From: a virus
Virus record (IMG/VR): IMGVR_UViG_3300009176_000084
Location: 1 to 21,671 of that record
Length of the DNA stretch: 21,671 nucleotides
Direction: 5' to 3' (one strand)
Shown: in pieces, positions 6,679 to 13,633 of the stretch
How positions within the stretch are numbered: the stretch's first letter is position 1
How the letters are laid out: each line of letters starts with the position of its first letter
Made by a program: the position numbers and the translations under genes
Notes under the pieces: generated by a model
The model's input: only the letters and a program-made list of their open reading frames with translations
The model's database searches: none
Told to the model about the DNA's origin: nothing

Positions 6679-6701
6679 CACGAAATGAGGGGGCGCGGGA
6701 C

Positions 6702-6893
6702 ATGACTGCAATTCTCGATGCAATCGTCGCGATCATCGTCGGCATTCCCGTGACTCTGGTCGCAACCGTCACGAATAACGAAGTCGCCTTGTGTGATCGC
6801 ATGGGCGGCACCTATCAATCCGCCCCGGCGCCGACGGACGTTTGCCCGGGCGGTCACTGGTCGTCACTTGTCAGGCGAAAGGATCATCCATGA
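6702..6893 (+). CDS. Small protein with an N-terminal membrane helix
   Basis: This 63-residue protein has a hydrophobic helix at about residues 4-23 (ILDAIVAIIVGIPVTLVATV). A short, probably exported part follows with two cysteines (C31, C48) in a Gly/Pro-rich context (CDRMGGTYQSAPAPTDVCPG), which could form a disulfide in the periplasm. The ATG at 6702 is preferred over the in-frame ATG at 6657, because that one lies in the terminator loop while GAGGGGG precedes 6702. Its TGA overlaps the next ATG (ATGA, 6890-6893). It begins the overlapping neck operon. No family is recognised. Confidence 0.65.
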   Translation: MTAILDAIVAIIVGIPVTLVATVTNNEVALCDRMGGTYQSAPAPTDVCPGGHWSSLVRRKDHP

Positions 6894-7504
6894 GAGGCAT
6901 AAGCGGAACCATCCGGCGCGCGGGGTCGATCCTTTGGTCGGGCGCACAAACAGCGTCCGAATATTTCGTGACCGCGCCCTATCTGCATTTCGTGTCGCCC
7001 GCGCGCGTGGCTATCGGCTCGGGCGCGATGGTCTTGCACGTGCGCGGCGTTTTCCAGAATGGCGACACTGTGCAAGTCGGCGGCGCCGACCGGGCGACGA
7101 CATTCGTCGACGGCGACGACATGACTGTGCCGATGACGCCCGCGGATTTCGCCGCCCCGGGAAAATTGCTGGTCAGGGTCAAGCGTGGCGCGCTGAAGTC
7201 GCGCGTCGCCCCGCTGTACGTCGGGCCTGACCCGCTGTCACCGTTGCCGCGCGCGCAATCAATCGTCCCGGACACCGTGTCGGCGGCGGGCGGCGATTTC
7301 CCGATCACGGTCACGGGGACGGGCTTCGCGCCCGGCGACGTGATCGTCGTCGACGGGGTTGCGCTGGCCGATAGCGATATCGTTTCCGCAACCGAAGCGA
7401 CCGGCACCGTCGACGTCGACATACTCGGCGCAGGGACCTATCCGGTCGCCATGCGCCGCGGCGCCGCGACGACGCAAACGAAACCGCTGACGGTTACCCC
7501 ATGA
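6890..7504 (+). CDS. Virion protein with two IPT/TIG (Ig-like) domains
   Basis: This 204-residue protein appears to be two tandem Ig-like beta domains. Domain 1 (about residues 27-110) runs from PYLHFVSPARV through VRGVFQNGDTVQVGG to APLYVGP. Domain 2 (about 118-204) runs from AQSIVPDTVSAAGG through ITVTGTGFAPGDVIVVDG to TKPLTVTP. The 'P--v-aGG--i-vtGtgF-pgd-v-vdG' pattern is typical of IPT/TIG domains. The ATG at 6890 has GAAAGGA just upstream and overlaps the previous stop; an in-frame start at 6842 lacks this. Its stop overlaps the next ATG (7501-7504). Set between capsid and portal, it may decorate the shell or contribute to weak surface binding, as Ig-like domains on phage virions often do. 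That role is inference. Confidence 0.7.
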   Translation: MRGISGTIRRAGSILWSGAQTASEYFVTAPYLHFVSPARVAIGSGAMVLHVRGVFQNGDTVQVGGADRATTFVDGDDMTVPMTPADFAAPGKLLVRVKRGALKSRVAPLYVGPDPLSPLPRAQSIVPDTVSAAGGDFPITVTGTGFAPGDVIVVDGVALADSDIVSATEATGTVDVDILGAGTYPVAMRRGAATTQTKPLTVTP

Positions 7505-7746
7505 GCCGCCGACACGACGACATGGTCGCGCTGTGGGTTCACGGCGGACCCGGACCGCACGGCGGGCCGCATTACATGCCGCGCGCGAAAGCCGAAGAAC
7601 TGATCGCCGCCGGGTTCGCTCAGGACATGAAGCACATCGACTCGCGCAAACTCAAAGCGATCAAGCCCGAGGGCGCACCCGCCGCGGGCGGCGAATATCT
7701 CACGCGCGAAATGCGCGCGGGAAAGCCGAAGCGCCGTGGCCGGTAG
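7501..7746 (+). CDS. Small basic protein between Ig-like protein and portal
   Basis: This 81-residue protein is rich in Gly and His early (VHGGPGPHGGPHYMPR), has a helical AKAEELIAAGFAQDMKHI segment at about 29-46, and ends in a strongly basic tail (KPKRRGR). It overlaps its neighbours by 4 and 11 bases, strong support that it is translated. The AEELIAAGFAQ stretch recalls small head-assembly proteins that lie between capsid and neck genes, but no family can be named with confidence. Confidence 0.6.
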   Translation: MSRRHDDMVALWVHGGPGPHGGPHYMPRAKAEELIAAGFAQDMKHIDSRKLKAIKPEGAPAAGGEYLTREMRAGKPKRRGR

Positions 7747-9151
7747 GATCGCAACCGCACTCGCGCGCGTCGCGAACGCTGTCGGGTTGCGTGGCTATGG
7801 ATCGTCACGCCCGCACGCGATGACCTTCGAAGGCGCGATCCCGTATTCGTGGCCGTGGAACTTCTGGCAAACCGGGCGCAACCCGCTTCCCTACAACGGC
7901 GCCAGCGCGGCCGTTGAATCCTGCATTTCCGCCATTTCGCAATCCATCGCGATGATGCCGGTCAATCACTGGCGCGAGACGGACGACGGCGGTCGCGAAC
8001 GCGTCATCACGTCGCCCGCCTATCGCGTCATGCGCCGCCCGAACAGTTACCAAACGCGTTCGGAATTCATCGTCAACTTGTTGCGCTCGGAACTGTTTCA
8101 GGGCAACGGGTACGCGCAAGCCGTGCGCGACGACCGCTTTCAGATTCGGGAACTGCATCTCGGGTCCCCGCGCATCGTGTCGCCGTATGTCGACCCCGAA
8201 GACGGCGCCATTTTTTACCAATTCGGTTTTAACCCGCTGGTCGATGGCGAACAAGCCTTTGACCCGGCCCGCTATGTCCCGGCGCGTGACGTGTTGCACG
8301 TGCGGCTTCACACGAACCGCGATCCGCTTTGCGGCGAAACGCCGCTGACGGCGGCGATGATGGCGGTCGCCGCGGGGAACTCGATCAGCGCACACACGGC
8401 AACCTTTTTCCAAAACATGTCCCGCCCGTCCGGCGTGCTGTCGACAAAGGACGCGATGGCGCCGGAAATCCGCGCGGAAAATAAGGCTAGCTGGAAGGAA
8501 GCGACGACCGGCGAACAGACCGGCGGAACCGCGATCCTGTATGGCGGACTCGAATGGAAGCCGCTCACGATGACCGCGGTCGACTCCGCGCTGATCGAAT
8601 CCTACAAACTGACGGTTGCCGACATTGCGCGCGTCTTTCGCGTGCCGCCCGCGATCATTGGCGAACTCGGCGGCGCCACGTTCGCGAACACGGAAACGCT
8701 GTTGCGCCATTGGATCGCGACCGGACTCGGGTATGTGATTGAGCATCTCGAACAGTCCTTCGACTACCTGTTCCGGCTTCCCGAGTCGGAATGGATTGAG
8801 TTCGATACGGACTATCTGTTGCGATCCGAGTTTGCCGCGCGCATCGACGCGTTGACCAAGGGCATCACGGGCGGGCTGTTCGCGCCGAACGAAGCGCGCG
8901 CGCGCGAGGGCTTGCCGAAGGTCGATGGCGGCGACGAGCCGTTCGTGCAACAGCAATTGCAACGCATTTCCGACCGCGCGGAAAATATCCCGCTCGATGC
9001 CGGGCGCGAACCCGCACCCGCGCCCGCTGCGCCGCCGCCGCCCGCCGCACCCGCCGCCGACCCGGCGCCGCCGAGTGCCGACGAACAGGCCGCGTTCGCC
9101 GAATTCCTAGAGCGGATCATTCATCCCGTCGACGCCGATGCAACCGACTGA
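7736..9151 (+). CDS. Phage portal protein, HK97 family
   Basis: This 471-residue protein forms the dodecameric ring at one capsid vertex through which TerL pumps DNA. Recognisable portal segments are SAAVESCISAISQSIAMMPV (about 58-77), a VMRRPNSYQT and FIVNLLRSELFQGNGYA block (about 99-126), PARDVLHVRLHT, and FRVPPAIIGELGGATFANTE with the following helices (about 302-330). The C-terminal 60 residues are Ala/Pro-rich and low in complexity. It starts at GTG (7736) with GGGAAAG about 10 bases upstream, inside the end of the preceding gene, and overlaps the next gene by 14 bases. In most HK97-like phages the portal gene precedes protease and capsid; here it follows them by about 1.1 kb. Confidence 0.92.
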   Translation: MAGRIATALARVANAVGLRGYGSSRPHAMTFEGAIPYSWPWNFWQTGRNPLPYNGASAAVESCISAISQSIAMMPVNHWRETDDGGRERVITSPAYRVMRRPNSYQTRSEFIVNLLRSELFQGNGYAQAVRDDRFQIRELHLGSPRIVSPYVDPEDGAIFYQFGFNPLVDGEQAFDPARYVPARDVLHVRLHTNRDPLCGETPLTAAMMAVAAGNSISAHTATFFQNMSRPSGVLSTKDAMAPEIRAENKASWKEATTGEQTGGTAILYGGLEWKPLTMTAVDSALIESYKLTVADIARVFRVPPAIIGELGGATFANTETLLRHWIATGLGYVIEHLEQSFDYLFRLPESEWIEFDTDYLLRSEFAARIDALTKGITGGLFAPNEARAREGLPKVDGGDEPFVQQQLQRISDRAENIPLDAGREPAPAPAAPPPPAAPAADPAPPSADEQAAFAEFLERIIHPVDADATD

Positions 9152-10373
9152 CCGCGACCGCGTGATTCTCGAACTTGTCGGCGCCGCGATCCGCAAGGAA
9201 ATCGCCAGCGTCAAGGATTCCGTGCGCGACCGCTGCGCCGAAATGGCGGCGACGCTGTCCGCGTCCGTTGCCGCGCTAGCGAAGCGGCTCGATGAATCCA
9301 TCGAGCAAACCGCCGTCGCCATGCAACAGGATCGCGACCGCATGCGCCTTGACATGGCCGAAGCGATCCGCAAGCAGATTGAAGACGTCAAAAAATTCGT
9401 GACCCTTCACGACGAGGGCGTCGTCGGCGGCGTGGGCGACTCCCTGATCGCGTTGACGAAGCGGGTCGATGAAACCATCGAGCGGGAGCGCGCCGCCACG
9501 CAAGCCGAACTGACGCGCGTCATCCGCGAAGACCTGAAGCAACTCGACGAACGCATTACGGAAAACTTCAAGACGGCGACCGCCGAACTCGACGAATACG
9601 CCGAAGAACTGATCGCCGACCGCATGGAATCGTCGTTGATGGACGTCGAACGCCGGGCGATTCTGGCCGTGCAAGCCGCGATCCCGACGCCGCGCGACGG
9701 GCGCGACGGCAAGGACGGGCGCGACGGCAAGGATGCGGCGGGGGCCGATGGAAAGGACGGCGCGCCGGGGGAGTTCATCGAGCCGGTTCAATGGGCCGAG
9801 GGTGCAACTGTGTTGCGCGGCGCGCTGGTCCTGCATCGCGGCGGCTTGTGGTATTGCCGCACCGCCACGAAGGAAGAACCGCACGCGGGCGCCGAATGGG
9901 CGTTGCTGTGCAACGGCATTGCGCGCGTCGAGATGAGCAAGACCGGCGTGCGCGAATTCGGAATTGCAATGGAACTGTCATCCGGGGACCAAGTCGCGGA
10001 AGTCGTCGAACTTCCCGCGATTGTTTACCGTGGAACGTGGTCCGCGCGCGCGTACAAGTGCGGGGATTCGGTCACGCATTCGGGCGGGCTGTGGATCGCC
10101 GACCGCGACACGGACGCCAAGCCCGGCGAAGCGGATTCAGGATGGCGCCTTGCGGTCAAGCGCGGGGACAAGGGCAAGGACGGGCATTCGCTCGACTGGC
10201 GCGGCGATTGGGAACCGGGCAAGACATACAAGGCGGGCGACGTCGTGCGGTCGCCGTCGGGCATATACGCGGCGCTTCGCATCACACTTAGCGCGCCGCC
10301 GTACCGCTCCGACCGCTCGGACGACTGGCAACTGATGATCCGCGGCAACGCGGACGGCGGGGCGATGCAATGA
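9138..10373 (+). CDS. Coiled-coil/collagen fibre with three carbohydrate-binding-like repeats
   Basis: This 411-residue protein has three parts. Residues 1-180 are heptad-rich helices, probably a trimeric coiled coil. Residues 187-211 are Gly-X-Y collagen-like (DGRDGKDGRDGKDAAG and on). Residues about 217-402 are three repeats, each with an opening V or W segment, a 'y--Gd-V--sgGlW-a' core and a closing 'P----W-L' segment: about 217-259, 296-342 and 352-402. The core is like CBM5/12-type small binding modules found on phage fibres and chitinases. A second GDKGKDG sits between repeats 2 and 3. The ATG at 9138 lies within the end of the portal gene, so translation is probably coupled; the stop overlaps the next ATG. 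It looks like a fibre that could bind surface glycans. Position between portal and connector suggests a head or neck fibre, but a tail fibre is possible. Confidence 0.75.
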   Translation: MQPTDRDRVILELVGAAIRKEIASVKDSVRDRCAEMAATLSASVAALAKRLDESIEQTAVAMQQDRDRMRLDMAEAIRKQIEDVKKFVTLHDEGVVGGVGDSLIALTKRVDETIERERAATQAELTRVIREDLKQLDERITENFKTATAELDEYAEELIADRMESSLMDVERRAILAVQAAIPTPRDGRDGKDGRDGKDAAGADGKDGAPGEFIEPVQWAEGATVLRGALVLHRGGLWYCRTATKEEPHAGAEWALLCNGIARVEMSKTGVREFGIAMELSSGDQVAEVVELPAIVYRGTWSARAYKCGDSVTHSGGLWIADRDTDAKPGEADSGWRLAVKRGDKGKDGHSLDWRGDWEPGKTYKAGDVVRSPSGIYAALRITLSAPPYRSDRSDDWQLMIRGNADGGAMQ

Positions 10374-11023
10374 CGCCCGAACTACTCGCCGCGATCAAAA
10401 TCGGCTTGTCGATTCCCGCCGACGAGACGGAAAAAGACGCGTTGCTGATGCAGCGCGGGGACTTGATCCTTGACGCCATGCGCAAGCGCACGGGCGCCGT
10501 GCTGTACCCGATTCGCCGCTTCAAAGAGATTTACCACGGGACCCGCTTCGAGGGCGCCGACCATATGGACGGCTACACGCCGCGCAAGCATCCTGTCGCG
10601 TTGCTCGAAGAACTGAAAATCAACGGCGTCCCGGTCGATGACGTGAGTTTGTATCCCGTGACGACCGACGGGCGGATTTCGTTTTACGCCGCGCCGTATG
10701 CGATTTATTCCGAACTCGAATTCACCTATCAGGCGGGCTATGAACGCGTGCCCGGCGAACTGTTCGACGCGCTGTTGAACCTGTTGCAGCAATACATCGA
10801 CGCAATCGAGTCCGGGGCAATCGGCCCGTTCACGCCGTCGAAGATTTCCCTTGTCGACGTCGGGTCCCTTGAATTCAAAAGCGGGGATTCGTTTACGGAT
10901 TTTTTCGGACCGTATGGTGCGGTCGTTGACGCTTTCGTCGTCGGCGCGGGCGCTGGCGTCGGCGGCGAACCGCTCTATCGCGAAACATACGACCTTGGCG
11001 AAGTCGTCCCGCCCGGACCATGA
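10370..11023 (+). CDS. Head-tail connector (gp6-like adaptor)
   Basis: This 217-residue protein begins with a helix typical of connector adaptors (MTPELLAAIKIGLSIPADET, then KDALLMQRGDLILDAMRKRTGA). A beta section (YPVTTDGRISFYAAP), LEFTYQAGYERVPGELFDALLNLLQQYIDAI and a Gly-rich C-terminus follow. The '-YqaGye-vP--l--Al--l--~y-----' stretch matches gp6-type adaptors that sit under the portal and receive the tail. The family is usually near 100-200 residues, so the C-terminal extension (about 150-217) is somewhat long. GGCGGGG precedes the ATG, and ATGA overlaps the fibre gene's stop. Assignment rests on sequence pattern plus position after the portal. Confidence 0.75.
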   Translation: MTPELLAAIKIGLSIPADETEKDALLMQRGDLILDAMRKRTGAVLYPIRRFKEIYHGTRFEGADHMDGYTPRKHPVALLEELKINGVPVDDVSLYPVTTDGRISFYAAPYAIYSELEFTYQAGYERVPGELFDALLNLLQQYIDAIESGAIGPFTPSKISLVDVGSLEFKSGDSFTDFFGPYGAVVDAFVVGAGAGVGGEPLYRETYDLGEVVPPGP

Positions 11024-11024
11024 A

Positions 11025-11040
11025 TTTTGTATGTACAAAA
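11025..11040. repeat. Perfect 16-base palindrome, candidate operator
   Basis: The sequence TTTTGTA (11025-11031), TG, TACAAAA (11034-11040) is a perfect inverted repeat with 7-base arms. It is the most A/T-rich spot in a GC-rich stretch, right after the connector stop and at the start of the lipoprotein gene. Symmetry and size fit a dimeric repressor site; it could also fold in mRNA and hide the lipoprotein start. No family of binding protein can be named; it is not a LexA-type CTGT-N8-ACAG site. Confidence 0.5.
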
Positions 11041-11230
11041 ATGCATGATATTGACGCTGATCGCCCTGACGGGATGCGCGACGTCGCCGCCGACGGAACG
11101 CACGGACACGCTTGCGCCGGTCGCGCTGGTCACGATATGCCTGTTTGCGCGTTGCTCCGTGACCATCCGCCGCGCGCCCGCGGCCGTGCCCGTGTCCGCG
11201 CCATGTGTGAACGAATTGCAGGCGCCCTGA
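11027..11230 (+). CDS. Small lipoprotein
   Basis: This 67-residue protein has a lipobox (IALTGC) after a hydrophobic stretch, followed by ATSPPTERT, the look of a secreted lipoprotein anchored after Cys acylation. If translation starts at TTG 11027, the signal peptide is 16 residues with a Lys near the N-terminus (MYVQKCMILTLIALTGC). If it starts at ATG 11045, the signal is only 10 residues and uncharged, so TTG is preferred; it lies 3 bases after the connector stop, allowing coupled translation. More cysteines occur later (three after the lipobox). It sits oddly amid neck genes. Candidates are a Rz1-like outer spanin, although no inner spanin is seen nearby, or a superinfection-exclusion lipoprotein. 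Confidence 0.55.
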   Translation: MYVQKCMILTLIALTGCATSPPTERTDTLAPVALVTICLFARCSVTIRRAPAAVPVSAPCVNELQAP

Positions 11231-11322
11231 TGCGCTTCCCCTTCCCGTTTTCGTTTCCCGAAGTCGTGCTGATCGCGGCGCTTGCCGTGTTCGTCGTCGT
11301 GCAATGCGGGTCGCGCTCATGA
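11230..11322 (+). CDS. 30-residue single-helix membrane peptide
   Basis: The ATG at 11230 shares one base with the lipoprotein stop (TGATG), and the stop overlaps the next gene's ATG (ATGA, 11319-11322). The product has an aromatic/proline start (MRFPFPFSFPEVV) and a membrane helix (VVLIAALAVFVVVQC). Overlaps on both sides and the membrane character support it despite its size. It might act with the lipoprotein; no family is recognised. Confidence 0.5.
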   Translation: MRFPFPFSFPEVVLIAALAVFVVVQCGSRS

Positions 11323-11651
11323 ACACCGCTTCGCTTTTCGAAACCGCCATCGCGCTAATGATCCGCGCCGCGCCGCGGCCGATTGCCGTCACGCAACCCG
11401 ACGGCACGTTCAAATATGCGTGCGACGCGACGTCGGGCGTCTTCCCGCGCGATTCGCAGTTCGTGAACGCATACGATCAAAACCGTTTGCAGGTAGAACA
11501 CTTGGCTTCCTTCGGCACGCCGGAAAAATTCGACACGCTGATAATCGACTCGATCCCGAAGGCCATTCAGGAAGTGCGCCCGCGCCGCGTCGGCGCCCGG
11601 ATCATTTCCTACCGTCTCATTGTGCAAGGCGACTCCCTTGGCGTCCCTTGA
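11319..11651 (+). CDS. Putative neck / head-closure protein
   Basis: This 110-residue protein (MNTASLFETAIALMIRAAPR to its C-terminal QGDSLGVP) contains VTQPDGTFKYACDATSGVF and a strand-rich second half with FDTLIIDSIPKAIQEVRPRR and GARIISYRLIVQG. The ATG at 11319 is preferred over the in-frame ATG at 11304 because of the ATGA overlap with the preceding small gene. Its place between connector and tail terminator is where HK97-type phages carry a head-closure protein of about 110 residues. No diagnostic motif was recognised, so the call rests on synteny and size. Confidence 0.5.
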   Translation: MNTASLFETAIALMIRAAPRPIAVTQPDGTFKYACDATSGVFPRDSQFVNAYDQNRLQVEHLASFGTPEKFDTLIIDSIPKAIQEVRPRRVGARIISYRLIVQGDSLGVP

Positions 11652-12093
11652 TGCGCGCAACTGGTTCCGTGCCGAAATGGCGGCGCTGTGGTCAACGGTC
11701 GATCCCGCCGACCCGCTGTATGCGCCGTACTTTGAAACCGTGAACACGTTCAAGTCCGACGCGATGCCCGACCAATGGACGACGCTGGAATTCCCGGCCG
11801 GGTCCGGCGCGAAGTTAGCCGCCAGCATTGGGCAACCCGGATGCAAGCGCGAAACCGGGACCGCGAACGTCGTCATTGCCTGCAAGGCGGGACTCGAAAC
11901 CGACGTCCCGGTCCTGATGATCGCCGCAATGATCGCGACGTTTTTCATGCAGCGCGCGCAGCGCATCGCGTCCGCGCCCGCGCGCGATATTCGAACACTG
12001 GTCCCGGCGCCGCCGATGACTCCGTCGGATGCCAACGGCCGGTTTTTTTCCGCTGTCGTCGGCGTTCCTTTCGAACTCGACACTTACGAATAA
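11638..12093 (+). CDS. Tail terminator (tail completion) protein
   Basis: This 151-residue protein has the layout of tail terminators (lambda U-like): an N-terminal helix with LDARNWFRAEMAALWSTVDP, an aromatic YAPYFETVNTFKSDAMPDQW section, a strand pair ending in QPGCKRETGTANVVIACKAG, then an amphipathic helix with VPVLMIAAMIATFFMQRA. Such proteins cap the last tail-tube ring and join it to the head. No ATG fits the beginning. TTG 11638 has an AAGG about 8 bases upstream and overlaps the preceding gene by 14 bases; TTG 11620 is the alternative. The tail tube gene follows 9 bases later. Confidence 0.7.
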   Translation: MASLDARNWFRAEMAALWSTVDPADPLYAPYFETVNTFKSDAMPDQWTTLEFPAGSGAKLAASIGQPGCKRETGTANVVIACKAGLETDVPVLMIAAMIATFFMQRAQRIASAPARDIRTLVPAPPMTPSDANGRFFSAVVGVPFELDTYE

Positions 12094-12102
12094 GGGGAAT
12101 CC

Positions 12103-13080
12103 ATGACTTCCGCCGATTCAGCAAGGCTTGCCATCGCAAGAATGACCGGGAACCCGCCAGTAATTCCCGCAACGCCCGCTTGGCAAGTGGCGCGGTTCAC
12201 TGGCGAAAGCATCGCGTTTCAACCGACCGTCACGCAGTCGGGCGAACTCGATCCGTCCGGGCAGGTAAAAGATTCCATTCTGACCGGCGGACAAACGTCG
12301 GGCGCCGTCAATTTCGAAGTGTCCAAGAATCCGTTCTTGGAAGATTTGCTGGCGGGCGTGTTTCGCAACGAATGGGGCACGGGCGATGCGGGCACGCCGC
12401 CCGTTGCGATTGGTGCGGACGACCTGATCCCGGGATTGATCTTGGAATCGTTCGCCGTCGAAAAGACTTTTCAAGTCGCCGACGCGCCGCTGACCTATAC
12501 CTATCATCGTTTCGCCCCGTCGGGCGTCGAGTCGCTTTCAATCTCGATTGATCCGGGTCAACCGATCACGGGCACGGCGAACATGACGGGCGGAACGCAA
12601 ACCGTCGACGACGCGGAAATCGTCGGGTCGACTTACGATTCCGGCGGCGACAACCCGATCATGACCGCGCCGCTTGTCAAAACGCTGTCCATCGACACGG
12701 GGTCCGTCGCGGCGAAGTGCGTGTCGGCGTTCGTCATGAACTTTAATTCGAACCTGACCGCCGTCGAGTGTATCGGCACGCTGGGACCGCGCGAATTGTT
12801 GCTCGGCAAGTTCGCCGCGACACTCACGGGGACGATGTATTACAGCGACGACACTCTCGTCGAAAAATTCCTTGCGCAGGATTCTTTCCCGGTCGTCGTG
12901 CGGATGGAAGATTCCGAGGGCAACGCATACGAATTCGATTTCCCGAAAGTGAAGATAACCGGCGGGCCGGTCAACATTGGCGGCACCGGGCAACCCGTCG
13001 TCATCGACATGTCAATGCAGGCGATATACGACTCGACGCAGGGTTATACCTGCAAGGTAACGCGTGTCGCGATGCCCTGA
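12103..13080 (+). CDS. Major tail tube protein
   Basis: This 325-residue, beta-rich protein should polymerise into the hollow tail tube around the tape measure. It has the long-tube-protein pattern: FTGESIAFQPTVTQSGELDP and DSILTGGQTSGAVNFEVSKN at the start, then NPFLEDLLAGVF, a middle with VESLSISIDPGQPITGTANM, and a C-terminal half repeating the theme (VKTLSIDTGSVAAKC, PRELLLGKFAATLTGTMYYS, then DDTLVEKFLAQDSFPVVVRM). The two similar halves fit a tube protein with duplicated tube fold. AAGGGGA precedes the ATG at 12103. Terminator-like hairpins follow. Family confidence is good; length is at the upper end for tube proteins. Confidence 0.88.
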   Translation: MTSADSARLAIARMTGNPPVIPATPAWQVARFTGESIAFQPTVTQSGELDPSGQVKDSILTGGQTSGAVNFEVSKNPFLEDLLAGVFRNEWGTGDAGTPPVAIGADDLIPGLILESFAVEKTFQVADAPLTYTYHRFAPSGVESLSISIDPGQPITGTANMTGGTQTVDDAEIVGSTYDSGGDNPIMTAPLVKTLSIDTGSVAAKCVSAFVMNFNSNLTAVECIGTLGPRELLLGKFAATLTGTMYYSDDTLVEKFLAQDSFPVVVRMEDSEGNAYEFDFPKVKITGGPVNIGGTGQPVVIDMSMQAIYDSTQGYTCKVTRVAMP

Positions 13081-13085
13081 TCGTC

Positions 13086-13097
13086 CCGGACGTCCGG
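13086..13097. repeat. Perfect 12-base palindrome after the tail tube gene
   Basis: CCGGACGTCCGG is self-complementary and starts 6 bases after the tail tube stop. It could be a small hairpin at the mRNA 3' end or a protein site; there is no T-run, so it is not a terminator by itself. Confidence 0.45.
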
Positions 13098-13100
13098 TAA

Positions 13101-13145
13101 GTGGCGGCGCGTGCCCGAAGATTGACCGGGTTATCGAGCCGCCAC
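13101..13145 (+). other. Nested RNA hairpin in the tube-chaperone gap
   Basis: GTGGCGGC (13101-13108) pairs with GCCGCCAC (13138-13145). Inside it, CCCG (13114-13117) pairs with CGGG (13127-13130). A compact nested structure like this can protect the tail tube mRNA end from exonucleases. No T-run follows. Confidence 0.45.
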
Positions 13146-13161
13146 GCTCAACCCCGTTTCG

Positions 13162-13202
13162 GGCGGCTTCGGGAATCCGGGAAAAGCCGCCTCACCTTTT
13201 TT
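13162..13202 (+). terminator. Probable terminator or attenuator before the chaperone genes
   Basis: GGCGGCTT (13162-13169) pairs with AAGCCGCC (13184-13191), with a 14-base loop, and six T follow at 13197-13202 after a 5-base gap. The gap makes it a weaker terminator, fit for letting some transcripts through to the chaperone and tape measure genes while tail tube, needed in many copies, stays high. Confidence 0.6.
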
Positions 13203-13219
13203 GAGCGAAGGGAAACAAC

Positions 13220-13633
13220 ATGGACCTGAAAGAAAAGTTTGGGACCGTCGGCGCGATGGAAACCGACGGCGTCGATGTGCATCTCGGCGGCGACGCGTTC
13301 GTCACGGTCCGCCGCGCGGGCGGCTCGAATCTGGCCTACCTGCGCGAGACGCGGCGCATGTACTCGAAGCACAAGCGCGCCATTGATGCCGGATCAATCG
13401 AGGGCGCGGAAGCCGAACGGCTGTTGATGGACGTCTATGCGGCGACCATCGTTACCGGATGGCGCGGGGTCGAACTCGACGGCGCGGCGCTTGAATTCAA
13501 CCGGGCGAATGTCACGCGGCTGTTCGTCGAAGTGCCGGAAGTTTTTCGCATCATCAAGGAAGAAGCCGAACGCATCGCCAATTTTCAGGCGGCGCAAGTC
13601 GATGAACAGGGAAAAGACTCGCGGACCATTTGA
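13220..13633 (+). CDS. Tail assembly chaperone, G-type (zero-frame product)
   Basis: This 137-residue protein corresponds in place and size to lambda gpG, the chaperone that coats the tape measure while the tube assembles. It starts with MDLKEKFGTVGAMETDGVDV and contains AYLRETRRMYSKHKRAIDAG and WRGVELDGAALEFNRANVTR, a pattern common in this family (a short strand-rich start, then a helical core). GAAGGGAAAC precedes the ATG at 13220. Near its 3' end, codons CAG-GGA-AAA create the slippery heptamer G_GGA_AAA (13609-13615), and the downstream frame is open for another 134 codons. Most ribosomes should end at TGA 13633 and give this short form. Confidence 0.8.
   Translation: MDLKEKFGTVGAMETDGVDVHLGGDAFVTVRRAGGSNLAYLRETRRMYSKHKRAIDAGSIEGAEAERLLMDVYAATIVTGWRGVELDGAALEFNRANVTRLFVEVPEVFRIIKEEAERIANFQAAQVDEQGKDSRTI

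Noticed and set aside
7805-8962. 385-codon minus-strand open frame inside the portal gene
   Set aside because: It is opposite a clear portal gene, and its composition (Arg, Val, Ala, His) is typical of a GC-rich antisense frame.
9690-9760. Near-identical tandem 18-base units as a DNA repeat element
   Set aside because: They encode the Gly-X-Y collagen-like repeats of the fibre protein and need no separate explanation.
11304-11318. Upstream in-frame ATG as start of the neck protein
   Set aside because: ATG 11319 forms the usual ATGA overlap with the preceding stop; 11304 has no ribosome site.
10382-11413. 343-codon minus-strand open frame across connector and lipoprotein genes
   Set aside because: It runs against several coupled plus-strand genes, with no ribosome site and no recognisable domains.
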